From: Pohlia nutans
Lineage: Eukaryota; Streptophyta; Bryopsida; Bryales; Mniaceae
Length of the DNA stretch: 64,000 nucleotides
Reading direction: 5' to 3'
Assembly (NCBI GenBank): GCA_022496805.1
Contig: CM040100.1
Coordinates: 24,519,009 to 24,583,008, forward strand
In this document: one piece after another, positions 12,551-24,189 of the stretch
Numbering within the stretch: the first letter of the stretch is position 1
Layout: the number at the start of each line of letters is the position of its first letter
Notes under the pieces: generated by a model
Seen by the model: the letters and a program-made list of their open reading frames with translations, nothing else
The model's database searches: none
What the model was told of the DNA's origin: nothing
Made by a program: the position numbers and the translations under genes

Positions 12551-13662
12551 TTAAGCTTCATGTGCCCTCACTGAAAATAAACAAATTAACTAGTCCAATG
12601 ATGTGGACCCTGAGCACAACTGTGTCGACCCTAAGTCAATAGGAGATTAGGAGTAATAGTTTGAGCAAACATGAAACTAAATGTAGGACAAATTTACAAG
12701 GCGTTGAGGAAATTTCACAACATTCTTTAGAGGGGGTACTATCGCACCTGGGGCATCTGAAGGATCTGCATCTACAATACGTTGGAATCACAAGCATTTT
12801 GGAGGATCTACAATAACTTCAGCTGCACCAAGCGACAAGGGTTGGTTGGAGAGTTGAATTATCTTATCAGTACTTTACAATGTAGTGGAACTGTAGAGAA
12901 AAGGATGTGGGTCTAGCAAGGACCAAAGATTGTTATGTTAACCCTTAACTGTACAAGGAGCCCCGTGGGCCCATGCTTGATCATTTTTCAGTCAAACGCT
13001 AATTTTCACCTAGTTCCTAATTTCAAATGAAAATGGTCCCAACTAAAAAAGTGTAGAGGCTATCTTCTACTTTCTAGTCCAATTTACCATTCTTCAAAAA
13101 TTGTAAAATTGCGTTTTTTACAACACTTTAAAGCTCAAAACCCTAAAATTCCAATATACACTGTCAAAAAGTTTTTCTTTTTATGTAAGGTAGACGGTGC
13201 CAAATCCGTGCGTACCTCAAACCCATGCCCAGGTCCGGGCATGAATCCCATGCAGCAGAGGACCCAAACCCGCCTGTAACGTGAAGAAGCCTGGGAAGAG
13301 AACACACAGAGAACGCTTTTTCCAAAAACAGAGCTGCAGTGACGGCAGCATGTGCATGATTTTCGCAAACTCAGCCCACATGATTTCCAAGTGCACAGGA
13401 CGGTCTTGTTAATCTTAGCGGGCACCTATATGCTAACAATAAGACGAGAGTAGAACCACTATAGCACACCAAATTACAGTCATGGTGGCGGCTATTTCAG
13501 CAGGCTCAAAGTGGTGGAGCTTCCAGTGCATGACGGTTTTGCCAATCTAGGATGCGAAATTGTGTGCTCACAAGTGCGCATCATGAGAGGAATTGGAGTG
13601 GACAATGCTTGTGACGTGAATAGCATTGCCGATGATAGTAGGCAGTTTTGTGAGATTAAAGG

Positions 13663-16401
13663 GTGGTCTTCTTGCAACGATGGAATGCAACTGTGTGGCC
13701 GGAAACTTGCTGCAGTGGCCTGGATCGAGTACGTTTGGATTCAATGGCGACATTTCGGAGACCTGTGGCTAGTTGGATGCAAATCACGGAGGACGGATCA
13801 GATCATGATGAGCTGATCGAGGAGGACTTGGGCTGTTCGGAGGATGATCATGACGGAGCTGGCGAGGAGGTGGACATCGATAGAGGAAGTGACAGTGACG
13901 TACCTGCTGGTCGCAGTGAATGAGTGAGCTTCGGGAGTGATCCACTGAGCTTCGGGAGTGATCAGGTGAGCGGTGGTACTGATCGGCTGAACGGTGGTAC
14001 TGATCGGCTAAACTTTGGTGGTACTGATCGGTTGAACTTTGGTGGTACTGATCGGCTGAATTCTTGTGGTACTGATCGGCTGAACTTCGGTGGTACTGAT
14101 CGGTTGAACTGTCATGGTACTGATCGGCTGAATTCCTGTAGTACTGATCGGCTGAACTTCGGTGGTACTGATCAGGGCCATGGAGAAGGGCTGCAGGCGG
14201 GCGTGTTGGCGTTTCAACGGGTCTCCAGTGCAAGCAATTTCAATCCGCCCGGGCCTAAGCATCGACAGGAGCGCAGTGATCAGCCCCACGCCAGCGCGGC
14301 CCAGCGTTTGTTCTGTACTCCAGCAGGGGTTCAGTCGTCAAGGAGTGGGGGAGGTGAGCATTGGCAAGGCGGGCAGTTGCAGAGACGTGATCCCGCTCAG
14401 CAGTCTGAAGGCAGAGGAGCGGCCAGAACAGGGAGGAGGTTGAAGAACGGCAATTGGACTGCGGAGTCTTTACGGGCAGCAATTGCAGACATCGACAACG
14501 GTACCCCAATACGTGCAGCTGCGCGTGTGCACATGATCCCAGCTTCAAGCCTCCAGGATCATTTGATGGGACGAACGGTTGGACGACACCGTGGAAGGCC
14601 GGGGGTACTCTCTGCAAGCGAAGAGGGCTTGTTGGTGGATTGTATTTTGAAAATGCAGGACATTGGGCACCCTGTGAGCATAACGCAGTGCCGCCTCAAG
14701 GTTGCGGAAATTACGTAGTTTCGTAGCACTCCATTCACAAATGGAATCCCGGGTCAAGGATGGATGAAGTGGTTTAGGAGGAGGCATCCGGAGTTGACAC
14801 TATGGCACTCTTAGGGTCTAGAAGCAGGTCGCGCTCGCGGCTTGTGCCCTGACAGTGTGGCTTCTTTCTATGCGAATCTATCAATGCTCTATGAAACTCA
14901 CAGCTATGGTGCCCATCAAGTGTGGAATTGTGATGAATCGGGTGCTCAAGTAGGTTGCAACGGTGGAGGATTGGTTTTGGCGAGGACGGGTTCAAGGTGT
15001 GTGCACACCGTCATGCCTGACCAGCGTGAGTGGCTCAGCGTGCTGGCATGCATGAACTCAGCGGGTGATGTGATTCCAAATTTTTATATTTTCAAAGGTA
15101 AAAGATTTCGTAGAAATTTCATTGAAAAATGTGAGGTGGGTGCAACTATGGCCATGCAGCCACGGGCTTGGATGACGGGCATTTTGTTTTCCAAATGGCT
15201 CTCTCATTTCATTGAAGCTGTGAAACATAGGGGAGGTATTTCAGCTATTTGTCGACACTTGCTGATTTTGGACGGCCATAATAGCCATGTGACATTAGAT
15301 GCTGTGAGAAAGGCCAAGGAAGTGGGGCTTGACATGATCACCTTGCCCTCCCACACCTCTCACGCACTTCAACCGCTTGATGTGTCCATTTTCAAGCCAT
15401 TCAAAACAGCGTTTCGAATGTACAGGGATGTGTGGTCCATGAGCCACAAAGATCAGCCCGCAACGAAGGAGATACTGGCACAATGGGTCTCTTTGTCTCT
15501 TCGTAAGGCCATGACTGAAAGAAACATCAAAAAAAGGTTTGAGGCCTGCGGAATCTGGCCCCTTGACGATAGCAAGATGGTCGGGAAAATAGCGCCCAGC
15601 GAGTGTTTCCGTGCAGCAGAGGAAGAGGACCCTGATCTGTCCTCCGGAGTGGAGCAGCTGCAGCTCGAGCTGGATGGGCTGGTCGTGGAGGATGTCACCG
15701 ATGACCATATCATTCCAGAGACTCAGCCCGAGAGCCAGGTGCCGTGACAATACTTTGTCGCAGAGGTGGCCGATGAAGATGGGAACCTGCAGGTGCCCGA
15801 CAGCGGCCCCGATCTTGTAGCGTATCAAGACGACAGTCCGCCAACCTCCGCACAGCCCAGCATCATGTCGTTCCTCTCCCTCCCGGAACATGTGCGCCCC
15901 GCACAGCGAGACCGCGGAGATCAGCCCCTTGTAGACTATTCTCACAGCATCATACTGACGACGGAAGAGTACCTCAACATGATGGCAGAGAAGTCGGCAA
16001 AAAAGAATGCAGCCGCGGAGGAGCGAGAGAAGAAGCGCAGTGAAGCGGAGAGGATGAAGCGCCGACGCGAAGAGGAGAAGTCGCAAGTTGCGGCTGCAAA
16101 GATCAGACGCCGCGAAGAGTGCGAGAGGAAGCGAGCATTCGACGCCTTGTGGACGCCCGCCGCTTGCACTGCCGCCGGAGAACGCCTCCACGCCCTCATC
16201 AAACATGCCGCCCCACGCCAAGAGAGCATCAGAGAACTTCAAGTGCACGCCCTCTCCACCCCCGTGTGCAGACAAAACATGCGAATTGCAGTAGAACGTC
16301 GACGTCTTAAGAAGGCTGGGCTCTCCACTGAGCATTTAGCTCCACTCATTGAGCCACTTTGCGTGCACCGCGGTCCAGCAATGACCAGGTTTGGTGTATA
16401 A
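13663..16401 (+). pseudogene. DDE-superfamily CENP-B/pogo-type transposase, broken by in-frame stops
   Basis: One reading frame runs the whole length, interrupted only by TGA 13921, TAG 14716, TAG 14812 and TGA 15745. In order it shows an acidic N-terminus; a minisatellite-encoded GGTDRLN tract; a Psq/CENP-B type helix-turn-helix (NGNWTAESLRAAIADI..TPIRAAA); a second DNA-binding segment (WMKWFRRRHPELTLW); and the DDE core with VWNCDESG, LLILDGHNSH and HALQPLDVSIFKPFK. It ends with a basic coiled coil (EEREKKRSEAERMKRRREEE) and a DALWTP segment. The three catalytic aspartates are all present. All four stops are explained by single C-to-T changes. The upstream start is uncertain. It is the only transposase seen in the window and could have mobilised the short TTAA elements. 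Confidence 0.85.
13966..14175 (+). repeat. 24-bp minisatellite inside the transposase frame
   Basis: About eight to nine tandem units of GGTGGTACTGATCGGYTGAA plus TTC/CTT encode the octapeptide GGTDRLNF with few variations. The frame is kept throughout. The antisense strand is also open because of the repeat. Confidence 0.9.
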
Positions 16402-17524
16402 AGTGGGCGGTTTCTGTGCTCCAAGCTTTCTGCCTTGAGACTTCTCTGCAGTTGAGGTGGGCGGGTATCAAGCACAGTGGCCTGGATTGAGGACCTACGT
16501 GCGTGGAGGCTGCAGTGCAAGCGGCCAGCAAGATGCATGCAGCCAGCCGGTCAAGGCCGGGTCAATGTGGGCAGAAAGAGTTACATGAGGTGCATCTGCT
16601 CACCTTTCTATTCGTGATTACAACTGGATGTGCATGCATGTGCAACCAGGTCATGGGCGGATTTGAACACCACCATGACTGAGTTAATATTTTCCCATCA
16701 CTAGCATTAGTGGCAGCAGGGCACAATTACAGGGTATGTAGTTGTGAACACTTTGAATTTTTTTTATTAATTGAGCCGGGCAAATTTTTTTGTGTGCATG
16801 ATTCTAAATGGCTCCTCTCCCTCTTGCAATTCTGTGTAATTTTTGCAACCCCTTTTGCCGTAGTCTTCACTGGGAATCGCTTAAGTGCACGGTTTAAGGC
16901 CCGTCTACCTTAAGCTCAAGAAGCATGCTACCTACACCTTGTTGTTCATCACTATTATTTACATTTTCCCTAAAAAATTCATATTATTATAAGCTTTTTT
17001 GTAAGTACTATGATTTTTACAAAAAAAAAATTTTGAAAAATCTTACAAAATTTCTTTTTATTGAAATAATTATGAAAAAATGAGAGCAAATTAGTTGAAC
17101 TATACCTTACATGAGAAAAATACTAAAAAAATACTATATTTTAAAATGTGAGGAATCGATGAGGTTTGACCAAGTAATTGTATTGTGAACGCTTAAGGGT
17201 TAATATGAGACAGAGGAAGTTACATAACATTCAGTAGTTTTCAAAAAGGCTTCCTGTTAGTTTCATCCACCTTTATATATGAAGTGAGCAGCGATTTGTA
17301 ATTGAATGGGTTGTTGAATCAAATAAACAATTACAAGACACTGTTGAATTGTGACTTAGTGAATGCTTTTGATTACTGTTCACCATGGTTGATTGCTCTT
17401 GCTTAATGCCACCTGCCTCCATAGTTACTGATGTGATGTGGAATATCCCACATCATATCATTGGGAGGATGAAATGATGTGGGATAATCCACATCATTCT
17501 GTTAGGTGAACGCATCAGTTGTAG

Positions 17525-18056
17525 AGGCTCAGGTAGAAGTACCAGAAACTGTTAGGTACCAATTGTGATCACCTATACACTACTAGAAAATCCAATTGTT
17601 CTGTTGATTCGGTCGCGCTGATGCAGGACACTTTTCTGTTGATTTGGACAGAAATCTGTTGATTTGAACAAAAATTTGTTGATTTGGACAAAAACGCGAC
17701 CGTATCAACGCGACCAAATCAACAGAACAGTTGGATTTTCTAGTAGTGATAAAAGCACCTGTTTCAACTTCAAGAGTTCCCAGTCTAGTTATCACAAGCA
17801 TTAATTATGAATACCAAGTTAGCAATCTGATTGAACTAGAGATGAAAGACAGTTATTGGTACACCTACTAACATCAATAGTGGTCTATGCATATTGTGTT
17901 TGAAAATTTATAACAAAATCATACATTGTGAAAAAATTAATTAAAAATTGAGTTTGGTTATTAAACCCAAAGTTTTATGTGCTGCAATTTTTTATCATTA
18001 AAAATCAGCACTCCATGTAGGTTGAAATGCTTAAACTGACGGCAACTGTACCCCTT
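17525..18056 (-). repeat. Host repeat, copy 2, interrupted by a CACTA MITE
   Basis: Inverted copy of 3588-4505. It lacks the 578-bp TTAA element (single TTAA at 17961-17964) and carries instead the CACTA MITE at 17578-17748. Confidence 0.75.
17578..17748. mobile_element. CACTA-type MITE (171 bp) with 3-bp target duplication
   Basis: The ends CACTACTAGAAAATCCAA and TTGGATTTTCTAGTAGTG are inverted. It is flanked by ATA at 17575-17577 and 17749-17751. The other copy of the host repeat has one uninterrupted ATA (complement at 4461-4463). The interior repeats CTGTTGATTTGGAC-like words, as does the 59.8-kb CACTA element. Confidence 0.92.
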
Positions 18057-18059
18057 AAA

Positions 18060-18275
18060 GTAGGAGCACCTAAAACCAACACTGTACCTAATCGCGACAA
18101 AATCTAAGCTCGATAGTCATTCTAGAACATAAATCTAGGTAGACCATAGATAGCTTATCATTTTGGTCAACATACAATAAAGGTTCTATGATGTGCCTAA
18201 ATTTGCATTCTAAAATGATTGCATGCTCTAGATTCTGTCGCAATTAGGTACAGTGTTGGTTTTAGGTGCTCCTAC
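18060..18275. mobile_element. MITE with 40-bp inverted ends GTAGGAGCACC..
   Basis: GTAGGAGCACCTAAAACCAA followed by CACTGTACCTAAT at 18060 is matched in reverse complement at 18236-18275, with about one mismatch in 40. It directly abuts the host repeat copy. Confidence 0.85.
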
Positions 18276-18279
18276 CTTA

Positions 18280-19228
18280 CCTTACTGACAGGGTTTTTTT
18301 TTCATATTTGGGCCAATGCTTCGGTAGCGCCATAAAGTATAATGTTGAAGCCAAATATTTCTACATTCATCCATATATTAGATAAGCAATCTAATTTTCA
18401 TCCAAATTTTAGCTACTTCATCCAAATGTTGGCTACTTCATCCAATGTTTTTATGAAAAATATATAATATTTGGCTTTTTCATCCAAAAAAATCTTTTAA
18501 ATTTCATACTATTTGGAGGCAAACAATTATATTTGGTGCAATTTGGCAATAAATCGCCTAAAAAAAACACTGCTTACTGAATGTTATGTATGCTATGGGA
18601 GCGGAGTGGATCAGGGTCCCACGTGGCCAATGGAGGCTGTATCACACCATGAAAGGAAGCTACCTACCGGAGCTGAACCTGGTGGACGTGATCGACGAAG
18701 TAACACAGTGTTCTCGCTGACCGAACAGCCTGTGGATCAATTGGTTGCATATATGGATAACTTAGAAATCTTAAGTTTGCTTTTGCTTAGATTGCACTAC
18801 ACTAGCAGGGCTTGAGTGGACTGGACTGGACTGTACACACACAAACTTACCTTAAAAGTTGTTGTGTAAGTTGCACAGCAGTCTGTACGTAGTATTGCAC
18901 ACTTGTACACTACACTGCACATGCAATCGTCTTTGGATAAGGCTTCACTTCGCCCTTGCCTCCGCTAGCCTCCTCTCTCCCTCACCTTCGTTTCGTCTGT
19001 CAACTTCTCACTCCAGTTTTCGCCCAGTCCTCGCCTTTTCGGTAAGAGCCTCGCATTCATTGGCTCCATCGGATTCTTGCTTCATTTCAAGGCTCTCTTT
19101 GTTGTTGCTTGTTTCTGAGCTCCATGAATTAAGCCAGGGCATGGCATTGCTTGAGCTGCTTCTGTTTCCCCGTTGATGAGAATCCAGATGATGGTTGTGA
19201 TGATACAGTGTGCAAGGGAGTCTGAGCT
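18280..19228 (+). promoter_or_regulatory. Upstream region and 5' UTR of TL29
   Basis: At 18340-18500 short CATCCAAAT..GGCTACTT words repeat. From about 18930 the sequence turns into a C/T-rich leader (CCTCTCTCCCTCACC and similar), typical of a plant 5' UTR, and continues to the ATG at 19229. No TATA box is claimed. Confidence 0.4.
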
Positions 19229-22200
19229 ATGGCGGCAGTGGCAACGACGCGCTTAGCTGCATTGGCAAGCTCCATCTCCAGGACGACCACTTCGCATTCC
19301 CTGTGTGGGAATGCGGTGGTGTCACTGCCTGCTCGTACTGCAAATGCCACCAAGGTAAGTTAATGACCCTGCTCTTTATGGCTGGATTTGCGATGTTGGG
19401 TGGGAATGGACACTTTTCCGTCATCAATCCTTCGATAGGTATTTTGAGATTTGAATTGCACACTGAGGTTTACTACAATGTAGAAGGTTCTTGTGACCGA
19501 AAACAGATTCGGTAACTCTTTGCAAAGAGGGAAATTTGTTTGAATGACCGTTTGAGACAATTGTTGTTGCGCACTATCCTTCCTGAGTGGGTTTATGTCG
19601 TTTTTGGGTCAACTTAGACTAATTATATGATTTAGCATTTGGGGAAGCACTGGAACCAAACCATTACCTCTGCTTAATATGTGAAATTACTGCCTTAGGA
19701 CCAACCAATTAGCGTGGGGTGTTAAGGTCCAATAGATAGTTGGAACTTAACTAGTCTATTGTGCGCAAGGTACTAATGGGGAATTAAGCTTTGAACTTAA
19801 CCAACCGCTGCCACTTGATCGGTTAAGCAGAATGCTGTAGCACTTCCAACAATTGGTATAGGAATAGTTAGTTTATTTGTCCAAAATTGGGGAGAACTTC
19901 AAAGTTAACTACTGCAAATGAATGCAAATTCATTTTATTGCAAGGTAGACACCAATCTGGCACACCTTGGGCACTGCAGGAATTTAGTAACTAATTTCAG
20001 TTAGCTAATTGGTGCGACTTGGTTGGTGCTTAGTTTGGCATTGTGGTGGCCACAAATGTTATACATGGCCATTACAATGGACAAATAATATGTTTAAGTA
20101 AAAAGTCTGAAACACTGATTTGTTTGGCTCTATCATTACGTAACTAATTCCGTTTTCTCTTGAATTTTGCTCGGAATTTTGTTGTGCGTAGGTTGGTGTG
20201 AGGTGCCAAGCGAGTGAGAATGACGAAGTGACGGTGACTCGCAGGGACGTTTTCGTCGGTCTCTCTGCTTCAGTAGTGGCGGTAAGAAGTCCTCCAACTC
20301 AACCGCCATTTTTTTCTTAAACTGGGTATCCAACTATATCAAGCGTAGATAGGGCCAAATTTCGAGCCACATCCTATAGGTGCTCATCCCAAAACTTGCA
20401 CACTTGAACATGCAAGCAAGGAGATTTTCATGCTCAATATCTTGAGCATTTCTTTACCAAATGAAACAAACAAAAAAATCATCCTGAAGAGGGGTTTTAT
20501 CTTGTAGTACAACTCATCTTCTAACTCCAAGCAGTTTCTATACTACGAGCATTTGAAGATTATCATTCTTCACTTGGTGTCTATTGTTTATCGTTTTTTG
20601 TGATTGGAAACCTCAAGTCTTGAGTTTGGTATCAAACCGAAGCTCTCATGAGGATTTGAATCTGAAGTTGTTATTGAGTCGTTAGATAGATTGGAGTATA
20701 ATTAATGCATTTGGCTTTGGACAGGCTGGAGTCTGGACCTCGGCTCCTGGTGGCCAAGAAGCACAGGCTGCTGACATCATCCAAAGACAACAACGTGGCA
20801 TTTTTCTCAGTGAGTCCAGTCCTGATCCTTGAGTTTATTTCGATCAGCAAGCCTATGACTTCAGAGCTCACTTGCTAGGGATGTAGTACTAACTGTGGAT
20901 TAAGGTTGATTTTAAATGAAGCGCGTATGTATTATACCGGTATGTTCTGAAAATGACTTTTCTGTGTGCACATGAATGAACTCAAGCGAGTGTGAAGAAC
21001 AAGCTCCGGGAGGAGATAGCGGTACGTTGTTTATCTTTTTCACAGCCTTAAGCTTCATCCTCTTTTCTGCTGTTGAAATCTAAGTAGAGATTGGCAACAT
21101 AATTTAGACTCCTAAGTAAAAAGATTTCGAGTCAACCAGCATGTCTCAATTGTCGTTTGATGGATTCTGCAGGCAAATCCCGACATCATTCCGGATCTTC
21201 TCCGGTTGGCACTCAACGATGCCATGACGTATGACAAGGTTAATCCATACCTACATACAGACGTATATGTATTCTATAATGAATCATCAGTTTACTTGCT
21301 AAGCTCATTTCCATCACATAGGATTAGATTCGATTGTTGGGTTTCGACGGCTCTCAAGTTCACAACACGCAACACATCCATTTACGCATGTGGAGTCCCG
21401 TTTGTCTGGCTGTATACAGGATTCAAAGACCGGTGGATCAAATGGCTCTGTACGGTATGTCTGGAATCTTGCCTTTTTATATATACCGCTCTTATGCGTT
21501 TCATGTTGTGAAGATGAGTATAAATCTTATATCAAATGCCAAGGATGTCTGCTGACTTTTTTGAAACTGTGCAGTCTAGAGCTCAACAGGCCAGAAAATA
21601 AAGGACTAGAAAAGGCCATCAGCTTCCTGGATAATATCAAGAAGACCATAGACGAAGCCGCCGCTGACCTAGGAGGTTCCATCACATGGGCGGATCTTGT
21701 TCAAATTGCTGGTATGTGCCAAATTGCTGGTGTCTCTTTGGTCTCTTCCAAGAGTTTAGAAATTAGGGTTAGGGTTTAGGGTTCAAGTGCATCTTCAAGA
21801 CTTTATTCTTTGGCGGAATCCTTCTGAGCTGATATGTTCAACGGTCTCGTAATGTGTAGCACAAAGTGCGGTGAAACGCACGTTCATTCAAGCATCGGTT
21901 CGCAAGTGTGGTGGTGATCAGAAGAAGGGAGAACAGTTGTACACCGCATATGGCTCTACCGGACAGGTAACTAGCTTTCTGTCATTTTAATTATACTGTG
22001 CAATTGCAAAACATTCTAGAAAACCCTTGTCGGAAATGGAATGAAATGAATCCCTGACACCTTGTTTTGCAAAGCTGATGGAGCTCAATTTGAACAAGTG
22101 AGAGCTCCTCAGCCACTGTCTTCACATGTGAAGTGAACGTATGGCAACATAATTAATATTTTCTGAATTTGACATGCCTTTGCTCAAAATAAAATTAATC

Positions 22201-23260
22201 TGAATTGGTGTTGATTGTTCTCAAAAGAAAAGGTGCCATGCCATTACGACTGGTGTGGGTAGTATATTGAGCAACTTCAGACACCACTCAGATGTTAGTA
22301 ATTAATTCTTTTGATCGACACCGTTAATTGCTGTGAATGCAGTGGGGTCAGTTTGACAAGTTGCTAGGGCGAGCTGATGCTGCTGAGGCTGATCCTGAAG
22401 GCAGAGTGCTAGATTGGGAAACAGCCTCCACCACGGAGATTAAAGAGAGGTTTGCCAAATTGAGCATCAAGCCCAGACAGGTCAGTCGAATGGGTGTTGT
22501 TTGACACTTGCACGGTCTTCAATTCCTTGTATATCGTTGGCACTAGTGCGAATTGAAGATTCATGACACATTGGTAACCCAACACCTTGTCCACATGCAT
22601 GTACAGATTGCCGTCTTATCCGCTTTTCTAGGCCCTGATCAAACTACAACAGAAGCGAAATTAGCTGCTGATCCTGATTTTGCACCGTGGGTGAAGAAGT
22701 ACCAAGACAGCAGGGAAACAGTCTCACAGACTGACTACGAGGTAACCCTAAACCCTAAACCCTAAACGAGCAGGCTCTTTGTCTGAAGCAATAAATCCCT
22801 AAAACACCAAGGATTTACGCATGTAAACATGACCTCTTTCATTGATCACATTGTGGAAAGTTTAATTCCGACGGGGCCAAATACTTTTATATCACCAGAA
22901 TTAGTGTCGAACATTCATAACCATGTCTTGTTCAAAAATAAGTCACAAAAGAAAAGAAAGTCCCTGCATGACTCAGAACTGCGAAAACAATAAAACATGA
23001 GGCCGATAAGTTGAGGTTTTTTGTGTTGTCACTCTGTCCTACATCTCATCAAATCAATAAGAGTTTTCTAAGGGAAACGAATTATATGGAAATGCCCTGT
23101 TTCCAAACACCTTGGTTGACATCTGCGTTGTGAGGGCACTCATACTATTTTGTTGTGGCAGGTGGATCTCATTACGATTTTCACGAGGTTGAGTGTCATT
23201 GGGCAAAGCATCAACTACGAAGCGTATTCCTACAAGCCAAAACGCTCCCTCAGATTCTAG
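19229..23260 (+). CDS. TL29: TL29 / APX4, thylakoid-lumen ascorbate-peroxidase-like protein, 11 exons
   Basis: Exons: 19229-19354, 20192-20281, 20725-20809, 20987-21021, 21173-21238, 21420-21454, 21575-21711, 21860-21966, 22343-22480, 22607-22741, 23162-23260; phases all agree and give 350 residues, the usual TL29 length. A Ser/Thr-rich transit peptide is followed by a twin-arginine lumen signal, VTRRDVFVGLSASVVA, and a likely cut after EAQA. Typical blocks include TAYGSTGQWGQFD, LSAFLGPDQTTTEAKLA and SRETVSQTDYE. The distal heme motif of true APX is changed to RLALNDAM (no Trp-His) and the proximal His motif is replaced by VLSAFLGPD. This agrees with the known lack of peroxidase activity in TL29. 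It converges on PAL, 0.9 kb away. Confidence 0.96.
21762..21783 (+). repeat. Telomere-like run in TL29 intron 7
   Basis: TTAGGGTTAGGGTTTAGGGT shows the plant TTTAGGG pattern, imperfect. Confidence 0.7.
22742..22766 (-). repeat. Telomere-like run in TL29 intron 10
   Basis: TAACCCTAAACCCTAAACCC is the complementary orientation of the TTTAGGG repeat and starts right at the donor site. Confidence 0.75.
22795..23090 (+). repeat. Dispersed repeat, copy 2 (inside TL29 intron 10)
   Basis: Same-orientation match to 955-1290: TTGATCACATTGTGG, TTTATATCACC, AAAGAAAGTCC and AAAACATGAGGC in order. Confidence 0.6.
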
Positions 23261-24189
23261 TCAGTGAGATTGGCTTATTCTCATTTCTGCTCAATATTTA
23301 CTGTAACGGTGCCTTACCTGTAGGGGTCAAATTGACAAGTGCACGTACGGTACTTGAAATTCTTTCTCCGCTTTCCAATATTCTGAAAAAATTATTCAGT
23401 TTGCCACAATGGGATGCCATGATGTAGGTCCAAGCCTTGTTTGTGAAACATTTTTTTCCCATGTTGTACTGTACAGCACATGAAAGATGGGTCTTCTCTT
23501 TACTGCCAGGATAGATTTCAACTCTGGGATTCACAGTAGTCACTTCCATTGCCGGACAGAATTTGTCATTTAGTCCAATTGCATTTTTCGATGATTATTT
23601 CAACATTGAAACTTGACACCCGGGGTTTCTTCTTAACATTCAAAACTCATCTTCAGGTTTCACAATTGGAGAGTCAATATTCTCTAATTATAAGATTGAC
23701 AGACGAAGGTTACAAAGTACAACAATATAACCCCTCCCACTGATCCTCTCCTTCTAATATAGAATCACTCAACGTTTTGCAACCCAAATTGTTTGGAAGC
23801 AAACGCCATAACTGGTACATATAGACAAGATTTGTTTAGAAGCATAAGAAACATGCATATCGTTCCCTCGCACCCTCAATAGCAAAAAAATGTTTTGATT
23901 AAAAGTGAACACATATATGTATATGTATATTACATACGTATAGCCCAGGCAGCTTTACAAAACTTTTTCTAATCATCCAAGAGCTCCCATTTGAAATTAT
24001 TTCGGATACTACGTAAGTAGGCGACCGAGAGAGTGGCTGCACCATGCAACAACAAAATTGATCTATTCGCCATCTACTCCGAATGAGGGGAACATCGGAG
24101 CAGGGCCACCTCTGGTTCACCATGCATGCACAGCTTGATAATCAGCTCTACCAAAAATTTACACTACATTCGTCGGGCTCTCGTATCAA

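Larger units (their letters stand above)
12942..17199 (+). mobile_element. Candidate full-length TTAA-type element with transposase pseudogene (4.26 kb)
   Basis: It is bounded by TTAA at 12938-12941 and at 17200-17203. The left end is CCCTTAACTGTACAAGGAG; the right end, inverted, is CCCTTAAGCGTTCACAATAC. The GC-rich interior carries the broken transposase at 13663-16401 and AT-rich flanks of about 0.7 kb on each side. Terminal similarity is short (about 8-10 bp), so these could be ends of two different elements, but the left subterminal block is shared with the MITE at 12182-12550. Confidence 0.5.

Noticed and set aside
13784..16335. Minus-strand frames opposite the transposase
   Set aside because: They arise from the minisatellite and the GC-rich coding strand; the plus frame has the DDE and HTH motifs.
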